A stretch of DNA of 64,000 nucleotides. Origin: Stackebrandtia endophytica. Its GTDB lineage: Bacteria > Actinomycetota > Actinomycetes > Mycobacteriales > Micromonosporaceae. The position numbers and the translations under genes were made by a program. The stretch is from positions 682,001-746,000 of the forward strand of contig NZ_VFOW01000001.1 in NCBI RefSeq assembly GCF_006716355.1. The letters run 5' to 3'. Of the stretch, positions 56,543 through 64,000 are shown piece after piece; position 1 is the stretch's first letter, and every line of letters begins with the position of its first letter. The notes below the pieces were generated by a model. That model worked only from the letters and a program-made list of their open reading frames with translations. It was not told where the DNA came from and ran no database searches.

Positions 56543-57268
56543 ATGACCCGTCACATCCTCGTCACCGGCGGCGGCACCGGATTGGGCGCCGCGATCGCCG
56601 AACGGTTCGTCGCCGGTGGTGACACCGTCGTGATCACCGGCCGCCGCGCCGATGTCTTGAACCAGACCGCCGCCAAACTCGGCGACGCGGTGATCCCGAT
56701 CGTGTGCGACCACACCGATCCCCACCAGCTCGACCGACTCGTCGAGCAACTCCCCTCCACCGTCGACGTGTTGGTCAACAATGCCGGAGGAGTCGCCGCG
56801 ACTCGCGACTCCTCCTCCCGGTTGGAGAAGCTCGCCGCCGATTGGCAGGCCAACCTCGCGGTCAACCTGATCAGCGCGGTGTTGACCAGTGAGGCCGTCC
56901 TGGATCGCCTGCCCGACGACGGCAGGATCATCAGTCTCGGTTCGATCGCCGCCGATACCGGCGGCGGTTCCTACGGTGCGGCCAAAGCCGCATTGGAGAC
57001 GTGGAATCAAGACCTCGCCACCAAAGTGGGCTCCCGGGGCGTCACCGCCAACGTGCTCTCACCCGGATACACCGTGGACACCGAGTTCTTCGGTGACTCG
57101 ATGAACCGACAGCGGCACGAGAAACTGATACGGGCGACCCGGCTGGATCGCGCCGGACTACCGGCCGACATCGCCGCCGCCGCATGGTTCCTGGCCTCGA
57201 CGGACGCCCGCCACATCACCGCTCAGGTTCTGAAGGTCAACGGCGGAGCCTGGCCCGCCAAGCGATAG
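56543..57268 (+). CDS. Short-chain dehydrogenase/reductase
   Basis: The 241-residue enzyme has the NAD(P) motif TGGGTGLGAAIA, VNNAGG, the catalytic serine in ISLGSIA, the YxxxK pair in SYGAAKAALE and PGYTVDTEF. A charge pattern after strand two (TGRRAD) suggests NADP. ATG 56543 has AAGGA five bases upstream; the frame from 56525 would overlap the site. The divergent MarR gene suggests control by the substrate, which is unknown. Confidence 0.94.
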   Translation: MTRHILVTGGGTGLGAAIAERFVAGGDTVVITGRRADVLNQTAAKLGDAVIPIVCDHTDPHQLDRLVEQLPSTVDVLVNNAGGVAATRDSSSRLEKLAADWQANLAVNLISAVLTSEAVLDRLPDDGRIISLGSIAADTGGGSYGAAKAALETWNQDLATKVGSRGVTANVLSPGYTVDTEFFGDSMNRQRHEKLIRATRLDRAGLPADIAAAAWFLASTDARHITAQVLKVNGGAWPAKR

Positions 57269-57444
57269 TCGACGACCGTCGCGTCCACCACCGCCAGGAA
57301 AACTCACCGCAACGCCTTCACACGACCGGCCCACGAAGCTACCGTGTTTCTAAGGTGAGGACCGACTTTTCGGACTCGGTCGCGGCCGCGCCGCGGGCCG
57401 GGTCGGTCGTGCTCCCGCTCAACCGAACCGAAGGGGACCGGGCG

Positions 57445-58695
57445 ATGGCGAAGGTGAAACTGGCGGTGGTGGGAGCGGGCGGCCGGGGAAGGACCTACGC
57501 CCAATGGGTGCGGGAACACCCCGAGGTCGCCCAGGTCGTGGCGGTGGCCGAGCCCCGTAACGACATCAGAACCGCGTTCGCGCGAGAGCACGGCATCGAC
57601 GACTCGAAATGTTTCACAGACTGGCGCGACCTGTTCGCGGCCGGACGCGTCGCCGACGGGGTGTTGGTGTGCACCCAGGACCGGATGCACACCGAACCGG
57701 CGACGGCCTTCGCCGCCGACGGTTGGCACGTCATGTTGGAGAAGCCGATGGCTCCCACTCCCGAGGAATGCGAGCAGATCGTCGCGTCCGCGGGCAAGGG
57801 CGGCGGGATCTTCGCCGTGTGCCACGTGCTCCGTTACAGTCCGTATACCAAGGCGCTCAAGCAGATCATCGATTCCGGTGAGATCGGCGACATCGTCAGC
57901 GTCCAACACCTCGAACCGGTCGGGTACTGGCACTTCGCCCACTCATACGTGCGCGGCCCGTGGCGAAACGAGGCCGAGTCCTCACCCATGCTGCTGGCCA
58001 AGTCCTGCCATGACCTGGACTGGTTGCGCCACGTGATCGGCCGGCCGTACCGGCGAGTGTCCAGTTTCGGCAGTCTGCGGCACTTCACCGCCGAGAACGC
58101 CCCGGCCGGGTCAGCGCACCGCTGCGTCGGCTGTTCGATCGAACCGAATTGCCCCTACTCGGCCAAACGCATCTACACCAACGGACTGGAGGAGAACTCC
58201 TTCACCGTTCGCACGCTGAACGTGTCCACCAAGGAGCAACTGGACGTCGCGCTGCGGGAGGGACCGTTCGGCAAGTGCGTCTATCACACCGACAACGACG
58301 TGGTCGACCACCAGGTGGTCAACATGGAGTTCGCCGACGGCATCACCGGAAGTTTCACCGTCACCGGCTTCACTCCCTTCGAGGAACGCAAGACCCGCAT
58401 CTTCGGCAGTCGTGCCATGGTGGAGGGCGACGGTCAGTTCATCCGGGTCTTCGACTTCCTCACCGAGAAGACCACCGTCACCAAGGCCAAGGTCCCCCGA
58501 GTGGGCGCCGGATCCGGTCACGGTGGCGGCGACGCCGGCATGATCAAGGCATTCGTCGACGCCGTCGCCCACGATGACCAGTCGCTGGTCCTGTCGGGAC
58601 CCGACGAATCGTTGGAGACGCACCTGGCGGTGTTCGCCGCCGAACGGGCGCGCCGCGACGGCACGGTCGAATCCTTCGTCGATCAGCCGGCCTGA
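57445..58695 (+). CDS. Gfo/Idh/MocA family oxidoreductase with cysteine motif
   Basis: The 416-residue NAD(P)-dependent enzyme acts on sugar- or inositol-like alcohols. The Rossmann motif is AVVGAGGRGRTYAQWVREH, the substrate lysine lies in LEKPMAPT and the MVEGDG turn closes the second domain. It also carries HRCVGCSIEPNCPYSAKRIY (three cysteines near 226-234), typical of one subfamily and possibly metal-binding. ATG 57445 follows AAGGGGA; the frame open to 57184 starts inside the SDR gene. The gene is convergent with purC, whose frame runs antisense into it. Confidence 0.92.
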   Translation: MAKVKLAVVGAGGRGRTYAQWVREHPEVAQVVAVAEPRNDIRTAFAREHGIDDSKCFTDWRDLFAAGRVADGVLVCTQDRMHTEPATAFAADGWHVMLEKPMAPTPEECEQIVASAGKGGGIFAVCHVLRYSPYTKALKQIIDSGEIGDIVSVQHLEPVGYWHFAHSYVRGPWRNEAESSPMLLAKSCHDLDWLRHVIGRPYRRVSSFGSLRHFTAENAPAGSAHRCVGCSIEPNCPYSAKRIYTNGLEENSFTVRTLNVSTKEQLDVALREGPFGKCVYHTDNDVVDHQVVNMEFADGITGSFTVTGFTPFEERKTRIFGSRAMVEGDGQFIRVFDFLTEKTTVTKAKVPRVGAGSGHGGGDAGMIKAFVDAVAHDDQSLVLSGPDESLETHLAVFAAERARRDGTVESFVDQPA

Positions 58696-59571
58696 ACTGC
58701 GGATGAGCCCGCCCGATTGAAGGGCGGGCTCACGATGACCTAACCAGGTACGGCCGGTCAACCGTTCATACGCTTCGATGTATCGCTCCCTGGTGGCCTC
58801 GACGATCCGTTCCGGGATCTGTGGCGCCGGTTCGGTTCTATCCCACCCGCTGGAGGCGGCCCAGTCGCGAACGAACTGTTTGTCGAACGACGGCTGGGCA
58901 CCCCCGGGACGCCAACCGTCCATCGGCCAGAAGCGCGACGAGTCGGAGGTCAACAGCTCATCCGCCAATACGAGCCGTCCGGCGGAGTCCGTTCCGAACT
59001 CCACCTTCGTGTCGGCGATGATGATGCCCCGTTCGGCCGCCAACGCGGCCCCACGCCGATACAGCCTCAACGTCAGGTCACGCAACTGCTCGGCGGTCTC
59101 GGCACCCAACCGGTCGACGACGCCCTGGAAACTGATCGGTTCGTCGTGCTCCCCCACCGGCGCCTTGGTCGAAGGGGTGAAGACGGGTTCGGGCAACCGA
59201 TCGCCGTCGCGCAGTCCCGGTGGCAACGCCACCCCCGACACCGCGCCGTCCCGCCGGTAGTCGACCAGCCCCGAACCGGTGAGATAGCCGCGAGCCACGC
59301 ACTCGACGGCGACCATGTCGAGGCGTCGACACCGCACCGCCCGACCGGCGAACCGTTCGGGAACGTCGGTGGCCGACAGGACGTGATTGCCGACGACGTC
59401 GCTCAACTGGTCGAACCACCACAGGCTCAACGCGGTGAGCAGTTTCCCCTTGTCGGGAATCGGGGTGGGCAGCACGATGTCGAACACCGATACTCGATCT
59501 GAGGCGACCAGGATGACGTCCTCGCCGTCGGCGTAGACATCTCGGACCTTTCCAGAGTGCAGCAGCTTCAC
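58111..59571 (-). CDS. purC: SAICAR synthetase, stop codon lost (C-terminal antisense extension)
   Basis: PurC joins CAIR to aspartate in purine synthesis. Residues 1-277 form a complete enzyme: LLHSGKVRDVYADGEDVILV, PIPDKGKLLTALSLWWFDQL, ARGYLTGSGLVDY, IIIADTKVEFGTD and the family C terminus RYIEAYERLTGRTW near 58745. No in-frame stop follows: the frame runs on for about 210 codons through the 58704-58732 hairpin and antisense to the Gfo/Idh gene. TAG occurs one frame off at TGGTTAG, so one indel would restore a normal end. Start GTG 59571 overlaps the upstream stop by four bases (GTGA). The extension is probably not a real domain. Confidence 0.85.
   Translation of the reverse strand: MKLLHSGKVRDVYADGEDVILVASDRVSVFDIVLPTPIPDKGKLLTALSLWWFDQLSDVVGNHVLSATDVPERFAGRAVRCRRLDMVAVECVARGYLTGSGLVDYRRDGAVSGVALPPGLRDGDRLPEPVFTPSTKAPVGEHDEPISFQGVVDRLGAETAEQLRDLTLRLYRRGAALAAERGIIIADTKVEFGTDSAGRLVLADELLTSDSSRFWPMDGWRPGGAQPSFDKQFVRDWAASSGWDRTEPAPQIPERIVEATRERYIEAYERLTGRTWLGHREPALQSGGLIRSSGRLIDEGFDRAVAARPFGGEHRQVRLQRFVGSRQDQRLVIVGDGVDECLDHAGVAATVTGSGAHSGDLGLGDGGLLGEEVEDPDELTVALHHGTTAEDAGLAFLEGSEAGDGETSGDAVGELHVDHLVVDHVVVGVIDALAERSLPQRDVQLLLGGHVQRANGEGVLLQSVGVDAFGRVGAIRFDRTADAAVR
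58704..58732. terminator. Terminator between Gfo/Idh gene and purC
   Basis: TGAGCCCGCCC (58704-58714) and GGGCGGGCTCA (58722-58732) form a perfect 11-bp stem with a seven-base loop. It lies in the gap between the two convergent genes and inside the open purC reading frame. Confidence 0.9.
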
Positions 59572-60152
59572 CCGGGTATTCGATCATGCTCCGAGGACTG
59601 CTCGTCGGCGGACCGACGGCCACGTCGACGCAGCACCGACACCGCCCAGCTGACCGGCCACAGCGCCGCGATCAGCGGAACCCTGGCCAGACCGGCGGTG
59701 AACGCCACCAATCCTTCGGTCCGGCTCCAGTCGCCCACCAGCCACACCATCGCACCGGTGACGACCCAGGTGATCCCGTAGGCCGCCACCATCCGCAACC
59801 AGAACGTCGTCTCGACCCGAACCCTCGGCCAACCGTCGGCCGGGGGCTTGGGCGGCGGTGGCCCGCCGGCGAACCGGTGCGCGTACTTTCGATCGGCCCA
59901 CCGGATGGTCTGGTGCCCGAACATGACCGAGTAGGCGATGTAGGCGGCGGCCAGGCCGTGGCGCAGGGACGCCTCGGCACCCGAACGCAGGTCGATGACC
60001 GACACCGCCAACAGCACCACGTCCAACAGCGGCACGCAGATCAGCAGCGCCGTCGACAGACCTCGTCTCCTCCAGCGGTACCGCGCCAACAGCCCAGCGC
60101 CCAACAGAACCCAGAATCCGACCTCACACGCGATGATCGCGGCAAACAGCAT
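59568..60152 (-). CDS. Hypothetical membrane protein upstream of purC
   Basis: The 194-residue protein has about five helices: 1-22, 33-53, 63-78, 115-136 and 145-170. A Pro/Gly-rich cytosolic loop (GGPPPPKPPADGWP) precedes the fourth. GGGAGG six bases before ATG 60152 fixes the start; the longer frame to 60386 would overlap the divergent kinase. It is coupled to purC by GTGA. I do not recognise a family. Confidence 0.8.
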   Translation of the reverse strand: MLFAAIIACEVGFWVLLGAGLLARYRWRRRGLSTALLICVPLLDVVLLAVSVIDLRSGAEASLRHGLAAAYIAYSVMFGHQTIRWADRKYAHRFAGGPPPPKPPADGWPRVRVETTFWLRMVAAYGITWVVTGAMVWLVGDWSRTEGLVAFTAGLARVPLIAALWPVSWAVSVLRRRGRRSADEQSSEHDRIPG

Positions 60153-60233
60153 CGTGAACCTCCCGATTCCATGGTGCGGCGAACACGTCCGGGTCGCCTC
60201 ACCGTCACCGACGAATCGGGCATACGCCGTTGG

Positions 60234-61451
60234 ATGTACCGCGAAGTCGTGGTCGGGTACGAGTCGGACGGTGAAACCGGGTGGTTCGATGTATGGGTGT
60301 CGAAGAACGTGTCGATCCGACGAAGCTCGCTGGCCGCCGCCGCGTGTTTTCTGGGCGGCCTGATCTCGCTGCACTTCGGAGCTCACATGGTCACCGACGT
60401 GACCGTACCGTGGTGGCTGCGCGCGATACCGCTGTTGTTGGCGTGCATCGGTTTGGTGCTGCGCCGCATCGCACCGCTGACCGCGCTGGCGATCGGCAGT
60501 GTCGGTTTCCTCGCCGACATGTACTTCGGAATCGGACTGGCCACCGCGGTCGCCTACACCGACAACATCTACTCGGCGACGGTGCGCGGCGGCCGGGCGG
60601 TTCCCAAGGTCCTATTGGGTACCTACGTCGGCTTCACCCTGCTGTTGGGGACGGGAATGCTGTGGCTGACCGATCTCAACAACGCTGTGGCGTCGACGGC
60701 GTTGTTCGCGGTGGCACTGGTGTCGCCGGTGGCCACCGGGATGGTGGTTCGGGAACATCGGGAACGGGCCGAGCTGGAACGCGACCGCGCCGCCAAGATC
60801 GCACAGTTGGCGGAGGTGGATCGCCGGGCCGCGCTCGCCGAGGAACGCAACCGGATGGCACGCGAACTACACGACACAATCGCCAACCACTTCAGTGCCA
60901 TCGCCATGCAATCCTCGGCGGTGCTGTCCCGCTCCGAAATGGACTTGGATTCGGTGCGGTCGGTGGTGAGTGACATCCGCGCCAACAGCCTGGTGGGGCT
61001 GGCCGACATGCGTCGAACGATCGAACTGTTGCGCACCAGCGATGTCGGTACCGATTCTCAACGGCATCGGGTCTCCGACCTGACCGAGTTGATCGATCGC
61101 ATGTCCTCGGCCGGGCTGTCGGTGGCGGTCGAGGTGTCGGGAGACGCGCGCGAGCTTCCGGTCACCGTGGAGTTCGCGGGGTACCGCATCGTTCAGGAGG
61201 CGTTGACCAACGCCCTCAAGCACGGCCGGGACGCCCTGGTGACGATCGAGTACGACCCGACCTGCCTGAACCTCATCGTGTTCAATCGACTGCCGAAGGA
61301 ACCGACCGGACTGCCGGGGTCCGGGCGCGGGCTGCTGAGCATGCGGGAGCGGGTGACCATCCTCGGCGGCCGCTTTCACGCCGGACCCACCCCGGACGGA
61401 TGGCGGGTACTGGCCGAGCTTCCCATCGAGTCGACAGAGGGGTCGCCATGA
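60234..61451 (+). CDS. Two-component sensor histidine kinase (HisKA_3 type)
   Basis: The roughly 405-residue kinase has four to five N-terminal helices (about 30-175), a short coiled coil (EHRERAELERDRAAKIAQLA), the dimerisation and phosphorylation motif MARELHDTIANHFSAIAMQS and an HATPase domain (IVQEALTNALKHG; GRGLLSMRERVTILGG). The start is unsure: ATG 60234 and ATG 60171 are both in frame without a good ribosome binding site, and the frame open from 59586 overlaps the divergent gene. Its stop overlaps the response regulator by four bases (ATGA). Confidence 0.9.
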   Translation: MYREVVVGYESDGETGWFDVWVSKNVSIRRSSLAAAACFLGGLISLHFGAHMVTDVTVPWWLRAIPLLLACIGLVLRRIAPLTALAIGSVGFLADMYFGIGLATAVAYTDNIYSATVRGGRAVPKVLLGTYVGFTLLLGTGMLWLTDLNNAVASTALFAVALVSPVATGMVVREHRERAELERDRAAKIAQLAEVDRRAALAEERNRMARELHDTIANHFSAIAMQSSAVLSRSEMDLDSVRSVVSDIRANSLVGLADMRRTIELLRTSDVGTDSQRHRVSDLTELIDRMSSAGLSVAVEVSGDARELPVTVEFAGYRIVQEALTNALKHGRDALVTIEYDPTCLNLIVFNRLPKEPTGLPGSGRGLLSMRERVTILGGRFHAGPTPDGWRVLAELPIESTEGSP

Positions 61452-62080
61452 TCAACGTCTTGATCGCCGATGATCACGCCGCTGTGCGAACCGGGTTGGT
61501 GTTGATCTGCGAGGGCGCCGACGACATCACGGTGATCGGCGAGGCCGCCGACGGCGTCGACGCGGTGGAGCAGACCCTGCGGCTGAGGCCCGACGTGGTG
61601 GTCATGGACATCCGGATGCCCCGACTGGACGGGATCAGCGCCACCGAACGACTCGCCGGCAGCTGCGACGTGCTGATCCTGACCACCTACGGCAGCAACG
61701 CGCACGTGTTCGCCGCGCTGGCCGCCGGTGCGGCGGGTTTCCTACTCAAGGACACCGACGCCGATACGCTGGTCGAGGCGATTCGCGTAGTGGCTCGCGG
61801 CGACGGCCTGATTTCACCGGCCGTGACCCGCGACCTGATCAAGGAGTTCGGCCGGCGCCGCCCCCGAGCCGAGGCCGCCGGCCTGTCTCTGTTGACGGGT
61901 CGGGAACGCCAGGTGTTCGCCCGACTGGGGCAGGGCATGTCCAATGCGGCGATCGCCGCGGATCTGTCGATGGCGGAGGCGACCGCGAAGACCCACGTCA
62001 GTCGGGTGTTGACCAAACTGGGTTTGCGGTCTCGGGTGCAGGCGGCGATCCTGGCTCAGGAGTCGGGTATTCAGCTCTGA
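61448..62080 (+). CDS. LuxR/NarL-family response regulator
   Basis: The 210-residue protein has a receiver domain with the acidic pair Asp8/Asp9 (IADDHAAV), the phosphoacceptor Asp54 (VVVMDIRMP) and Lys101 (GFLLKD), then a NarL-type helix-turn-helix (LTGRERQVFARLGQGMSNAA, AEATAKTHVSRVLTKLGL). It is the cognate partner of the kinase by overlap. Targets are unknown; the acyltransferase gene downstream is the nearest candidate. Confidence 0.95.
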   Translation: MINVLIADDHAAVRTGLVLICEGADDITVIGEAADGVDAVEQTLRLRPDVVVMDIRMPRLDGISATERLAGSCDVLILTTYGSNAHVFAALAAGAAGFLLKDTDADTLVEAIRVVARGDGLISPAVTRDLIKEFGRRRPRAEAAGLSLLTGRERQVFARLGQGMSNAAIAADLSMAEATAKTHVSRVLTKLGLRSRVQAAILAQESGIQL

Positions 62081-62444
62081 TGGCAACGCCGTTCCCATCG
62101 CACGGATACCGCCCTCGACACTCGTGATCTTCACAGAAATCCCTCAGAAAGCACTCAGAGTCCATTGGTAATATCGCCCATCGTTACCAAGTCGTGATGA
62201 AGCAGTGGCGTTCGAAGGCTTGGGGCGCAACGCTTTCGTCGCCCTCGGTTCTCAAATGACTACGCGCGAGCCATGACGGGATCAACCTCGGACCGCTCGA
62301 CAACCCCACGCGGGCCGACCCGGTGACACCGCGCGCCACCAGGGCACAACCGAATCCATGATGCCGTGACACATTCACCGACAAACGTCCCGAGTGGAAC
62401 GTGTTCGGTCGTCCATTCATCCGTGAGGAGCTGTCGACATCGCC
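62081..62444 (+). other. Long intergenic region with dyad before acyltransferase gene
   Basis: This 364-base stretch holds no credible gene. An AT-rich part near 62130-62190 contains TTGGTAA (62165-62171) and TTACCAA (62184-62190), a perfect 7-bp dyad with 12-base spacing around AATAT, which could be an operator or promoter. The rest is ordinary GC-rich sequence; a 20-codon frame at 62197 has no ribosome binding site. Confidence 0.45.
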
Positions 62445-63548
62445 ATGTCCGTTGATGCGCCGACCGAACGAGTCCCGACCGCCGAACCGGCACCGGCTGC
62501 CGCCAAGCCGGCGGAGAAGCAGCGTGACGCCTACTTCTCCAACGCGAAACTGGCGTTGATCGTCCTCGTCGTGATCGGACACTCGTGGTCTCCGTTGACC
62601 GGGCAGAGTTTCTCGGTCAACGCGTTCTACATGACCCTGTACGCGTTCCACATGCCCGCGTTCATCCTGCTGTGTGGCTACTTCTCCCGAAGTTTCACCG
62701 GTCGTCCCGACCAACTGCGCCGGGTTCTGACCGGGATCGTGGCGCCCTACGTCATCTTCTCGCTGCTCTACGGACTGCTCCGGATCTGGATCGACGGCGA
62801 GTTCTCCTGGTCGTTGCTGTACCCGTACTACCTGACCTGGTTCCTGGCCGCGTTGTTCGTATGGCGGGTGACCTCCCCGATCTGGCGAGTCGTGAAGTAC
62901 CCGATCCTGGTGGCCACCCTGATCTCGATCGGCGCGCTCATGATGGATCTGCCCGGTGTCTTCGACATCGGCCGCATCCTGCAGTTCCTGCCGTTCTTCG
63001 TGGTCGGCATGTTCCTTCGTCGGGAACACTTCGAGTACCTGAAACGACCGTTCATCAAGTACCCGGCGGTGGTATTGACCCTGGTGGTGGTGGGTCTGGC
63101 CTATGCGTTCGCCGGCGACCTGAACACCAACTGGATCTACTTCAACGAGGGCGCCGAGCAGATGGACGTGAGTCGACTGACCGCGCTGCCCATCAAGCTG
63201 GTGCTGATGGCGGTCTCGGTGATCCTGCTGGTGACGTTCTTCGCATGGATCCCCGATCGCACCATGCCGTGGACCTCGCTGGGTGAGGCCACCATGTACG
63301 CGTTCCTGCTGCACGGCTTCGTCACTCGCGGCGCCAACTACGGAATGGGCTGGTTCGACAACGATTTCGTGCACACCGCCGCCGGCGCGGTCACGGTGAC
63401 CCTGTTGGCCGTCGGGTTGGCGTTCCTCCTGATGAGCCCACCGGTGAGGTGGTTGACGCGGCCGATCGTCGAACCCAGGCTCGACTGGTTGGTGCGCAGC
63501 CGAGACCAGTTGCAGCCGAGTTCGCGACCGGCCAACGTCAACTCGTGA
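62445..63548 (+). CDS. Acyltransferase family 3 membrane protein
   Basis: The 367-residue protein has about ten helices and the features of OafA/fucose-O-acetylase-like enzymes: LALIVLVVIGHSWSPL with the catalytic histidine, YAFHMPAFILLCGYFSRSF and a C-terminal FLLHGFVTR. It probably acetylates a cell-surface sugar. An Ala/Pro-rich cytosolic N terminus of about 25 residues precedes the first helix. GAGGAG lies 14 bases before the ATG, which is far, so the start is not certain. It overlaps the convergent permease gene by 11 bp. Confidence 0.92.
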   Translation: MSVDAPTERVPTAEPAPAAAKPAEKQRDAYFSNAKLALIVLVVIGHSWSPLTGQSFSVNAFYMTLYAFHMPAFILLCGYFSRSFTGRPDQLRRVLTGIVAPYVIFSLLYGLLRIWIDGEFSWSLLYPYYLTWFLAALFVWRVTSPIWRVVKYPILVATLISIGALMMDLPGVFDIGRILQFLPFFVVGMFLRREHFEYLKRPFIKYPAVVLTLVVVGLAYAFAGDLNTNWIYFNEGAEQMDVSRLTALPIKLVLMAVSVILLVTFFAWIPDRTMPWTSLGEATMYAFLLHGFVTRGANYGMGWFDNDFVHTAAGAVTVTLLAVGLAFLLMSPPVRWLTRPIVEPRLDWLVRSRDQLQPSSRPANVNS

Positions 63549-64000
63549 TGTCGGCGGTGGTGAACCGTGCCCAGGCCGCGCTGAGGAACACCGCCACGTA
63601 GACCAGCGGCGCGATGAGACCACCGCCCACGCCACCCCAGTCGACCGGGTCACGCAGCAGACCGGCCCAGTCGCTCCAGTAATGACTGAGCAGGAAGGGA
63701 TGTAGCCAGTCCATCGCGGACAGTCCACCGAAGATCTGATCGAGCAGCACCCAGATGAACGTGGCGATCGCCGCCCCGATGGGCTGCTCGGTCAGCGTCG
63801 AGGCGAACAACCCGATCGCGCACACCGCGGTGAGGCTGATCGACACGTACACCGCGACCAACGCGATACGGCCCAGTGCCTCGGCGAACGGCAGGGTGCC
63901 TCCGGACAGGTTGAGCATGTCGCCGGTGCCGAACAGGATGACGCCGGTGGTGCCGGCGACCAGGCAGACCAGGAAGACGCCGCTGAACGCAGCGGTGACC
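63538..64000 (-). CDS. ABC-2 type permease, C-terminal part (cut by window edge)
   Basis: The frame stays open to the window edge on the minus strand, so the N terminus is outside. The visible 153 residues include helices such as AAFSGVFLVCLVAGTTGVIL, IALVAVYVSISLTAVCAIGL and PIGAAIATFIWVLLDQIF, then a short external loop and a last helix, as in ABC-2 export permeases. The ATG at 63918 is internal. An ATPase partner would be expected just upstream. Confidence 0.85.
   Translation of the reverse strand, partial: VTAAFSGVFLVCLVAGTTGVILFGTGDMLNLSGGTLPFAEALGRIALVAVYVSISLTAVCAIGLFASTLTEQPIGAAIATFIWVLLDQIFGGLSAMDWLHPFLLSHYWSDWAGLLRDPVDWGGVGGGLIAPLVYVAVFLSAAWARFTTADITS

Noticed and set aside
62197-62260. 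Twenty-codon frame after the two-component system
   Set aside because: No ribosome binding site and no leader-peptide or precursor features.
62184-63728. 514-codon open frame on the minus strand opposite the acyltransferase gene
   Set aside because: Its product is a Gln/His/Gly/Arg-rich chain typical of antisense shadows in GC-rich DNA, while the plus strand has a clear membrane enzyme.

Overview
The window is high-GC DNA with GTG and TTG starts, purine-rich ribosome binding sites and U-poor hairpin terminators, which points to an actinobacterium. The block lipA - DUF4191 - RDD - glnA - glnE - glnA2 keeps the order known from Mycobacterium (lipA, Rv2219, Rv2219A, glnA1, glnE, glnA2). An F420-dependent NADP reductase gene (npdG), a tricorn protease and an actinobacterial-type RNase P RNA agree with this. 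I cannot name a genus. No tRNA, rRNA, CRISPR array, phage or insertion sequence was seen.

Layout. 0-4.75 kb is accessory: a decayed two-domain glyoxalase-like gene, a GT-B-like gene whose start region carries ten CCAG repeats, and a divergent pair made of a small helical protein with a C-terminal RHIM-like amyloid motif and a STAND/NB-ARC-TPR protein with a similar motif at its N terminus. 5-10.6 kb holds a SigE-family sigma factor with a membrane-bound propeller-like partner, an acidic DxDGDG-repeat protein and tricorn protease. 10.7-24.1 kb is the conserved lipoate and nitrogen block (lipA, glnA with a GlnR-type box, glnE, glnA2), with a penicillin-acylase-family hydrolase, an LD-carboxypeptidase and npdG. 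24.1-26.5 kb carries an ECF sigma factor with a SnoaL-like tail, two small genes divergent from it and a cytosolic BtuF-like protein.

26.5-36.1 kb is a class II lanthipeptide cluster: precursor lanA, a hairpin, synthetase lanM, an ABC exporter, a VTT-family membrane protein and a small two-helix membrane protein on the minus strand, with a SARP/NB-ARC/TPR regulator divergent from lanA. The predicted core peptide is short and ends in three cysteines.

36-49 kb is metabolic: panB; a tartrate/D-malate-type dehydrogenase, LysR and DASS transporter set with two matching T-N11-A operators; an M20 peptidase; an aminotransferase with a divergent LysR; and a ROK repressor divergent from an MFS transporter. 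49-55.9 kb has nadE, a phosphonate-type ABC operon with a fused double permease, a TauE/SafE protein and rnpB. 56-64 kb has a MarR/SDR pair, a Gfo/Idh oxidoreductase convergent with a purC that has lost its stop codon, a two-component system, an acyltransferase and the end of an ABC-2 permease.
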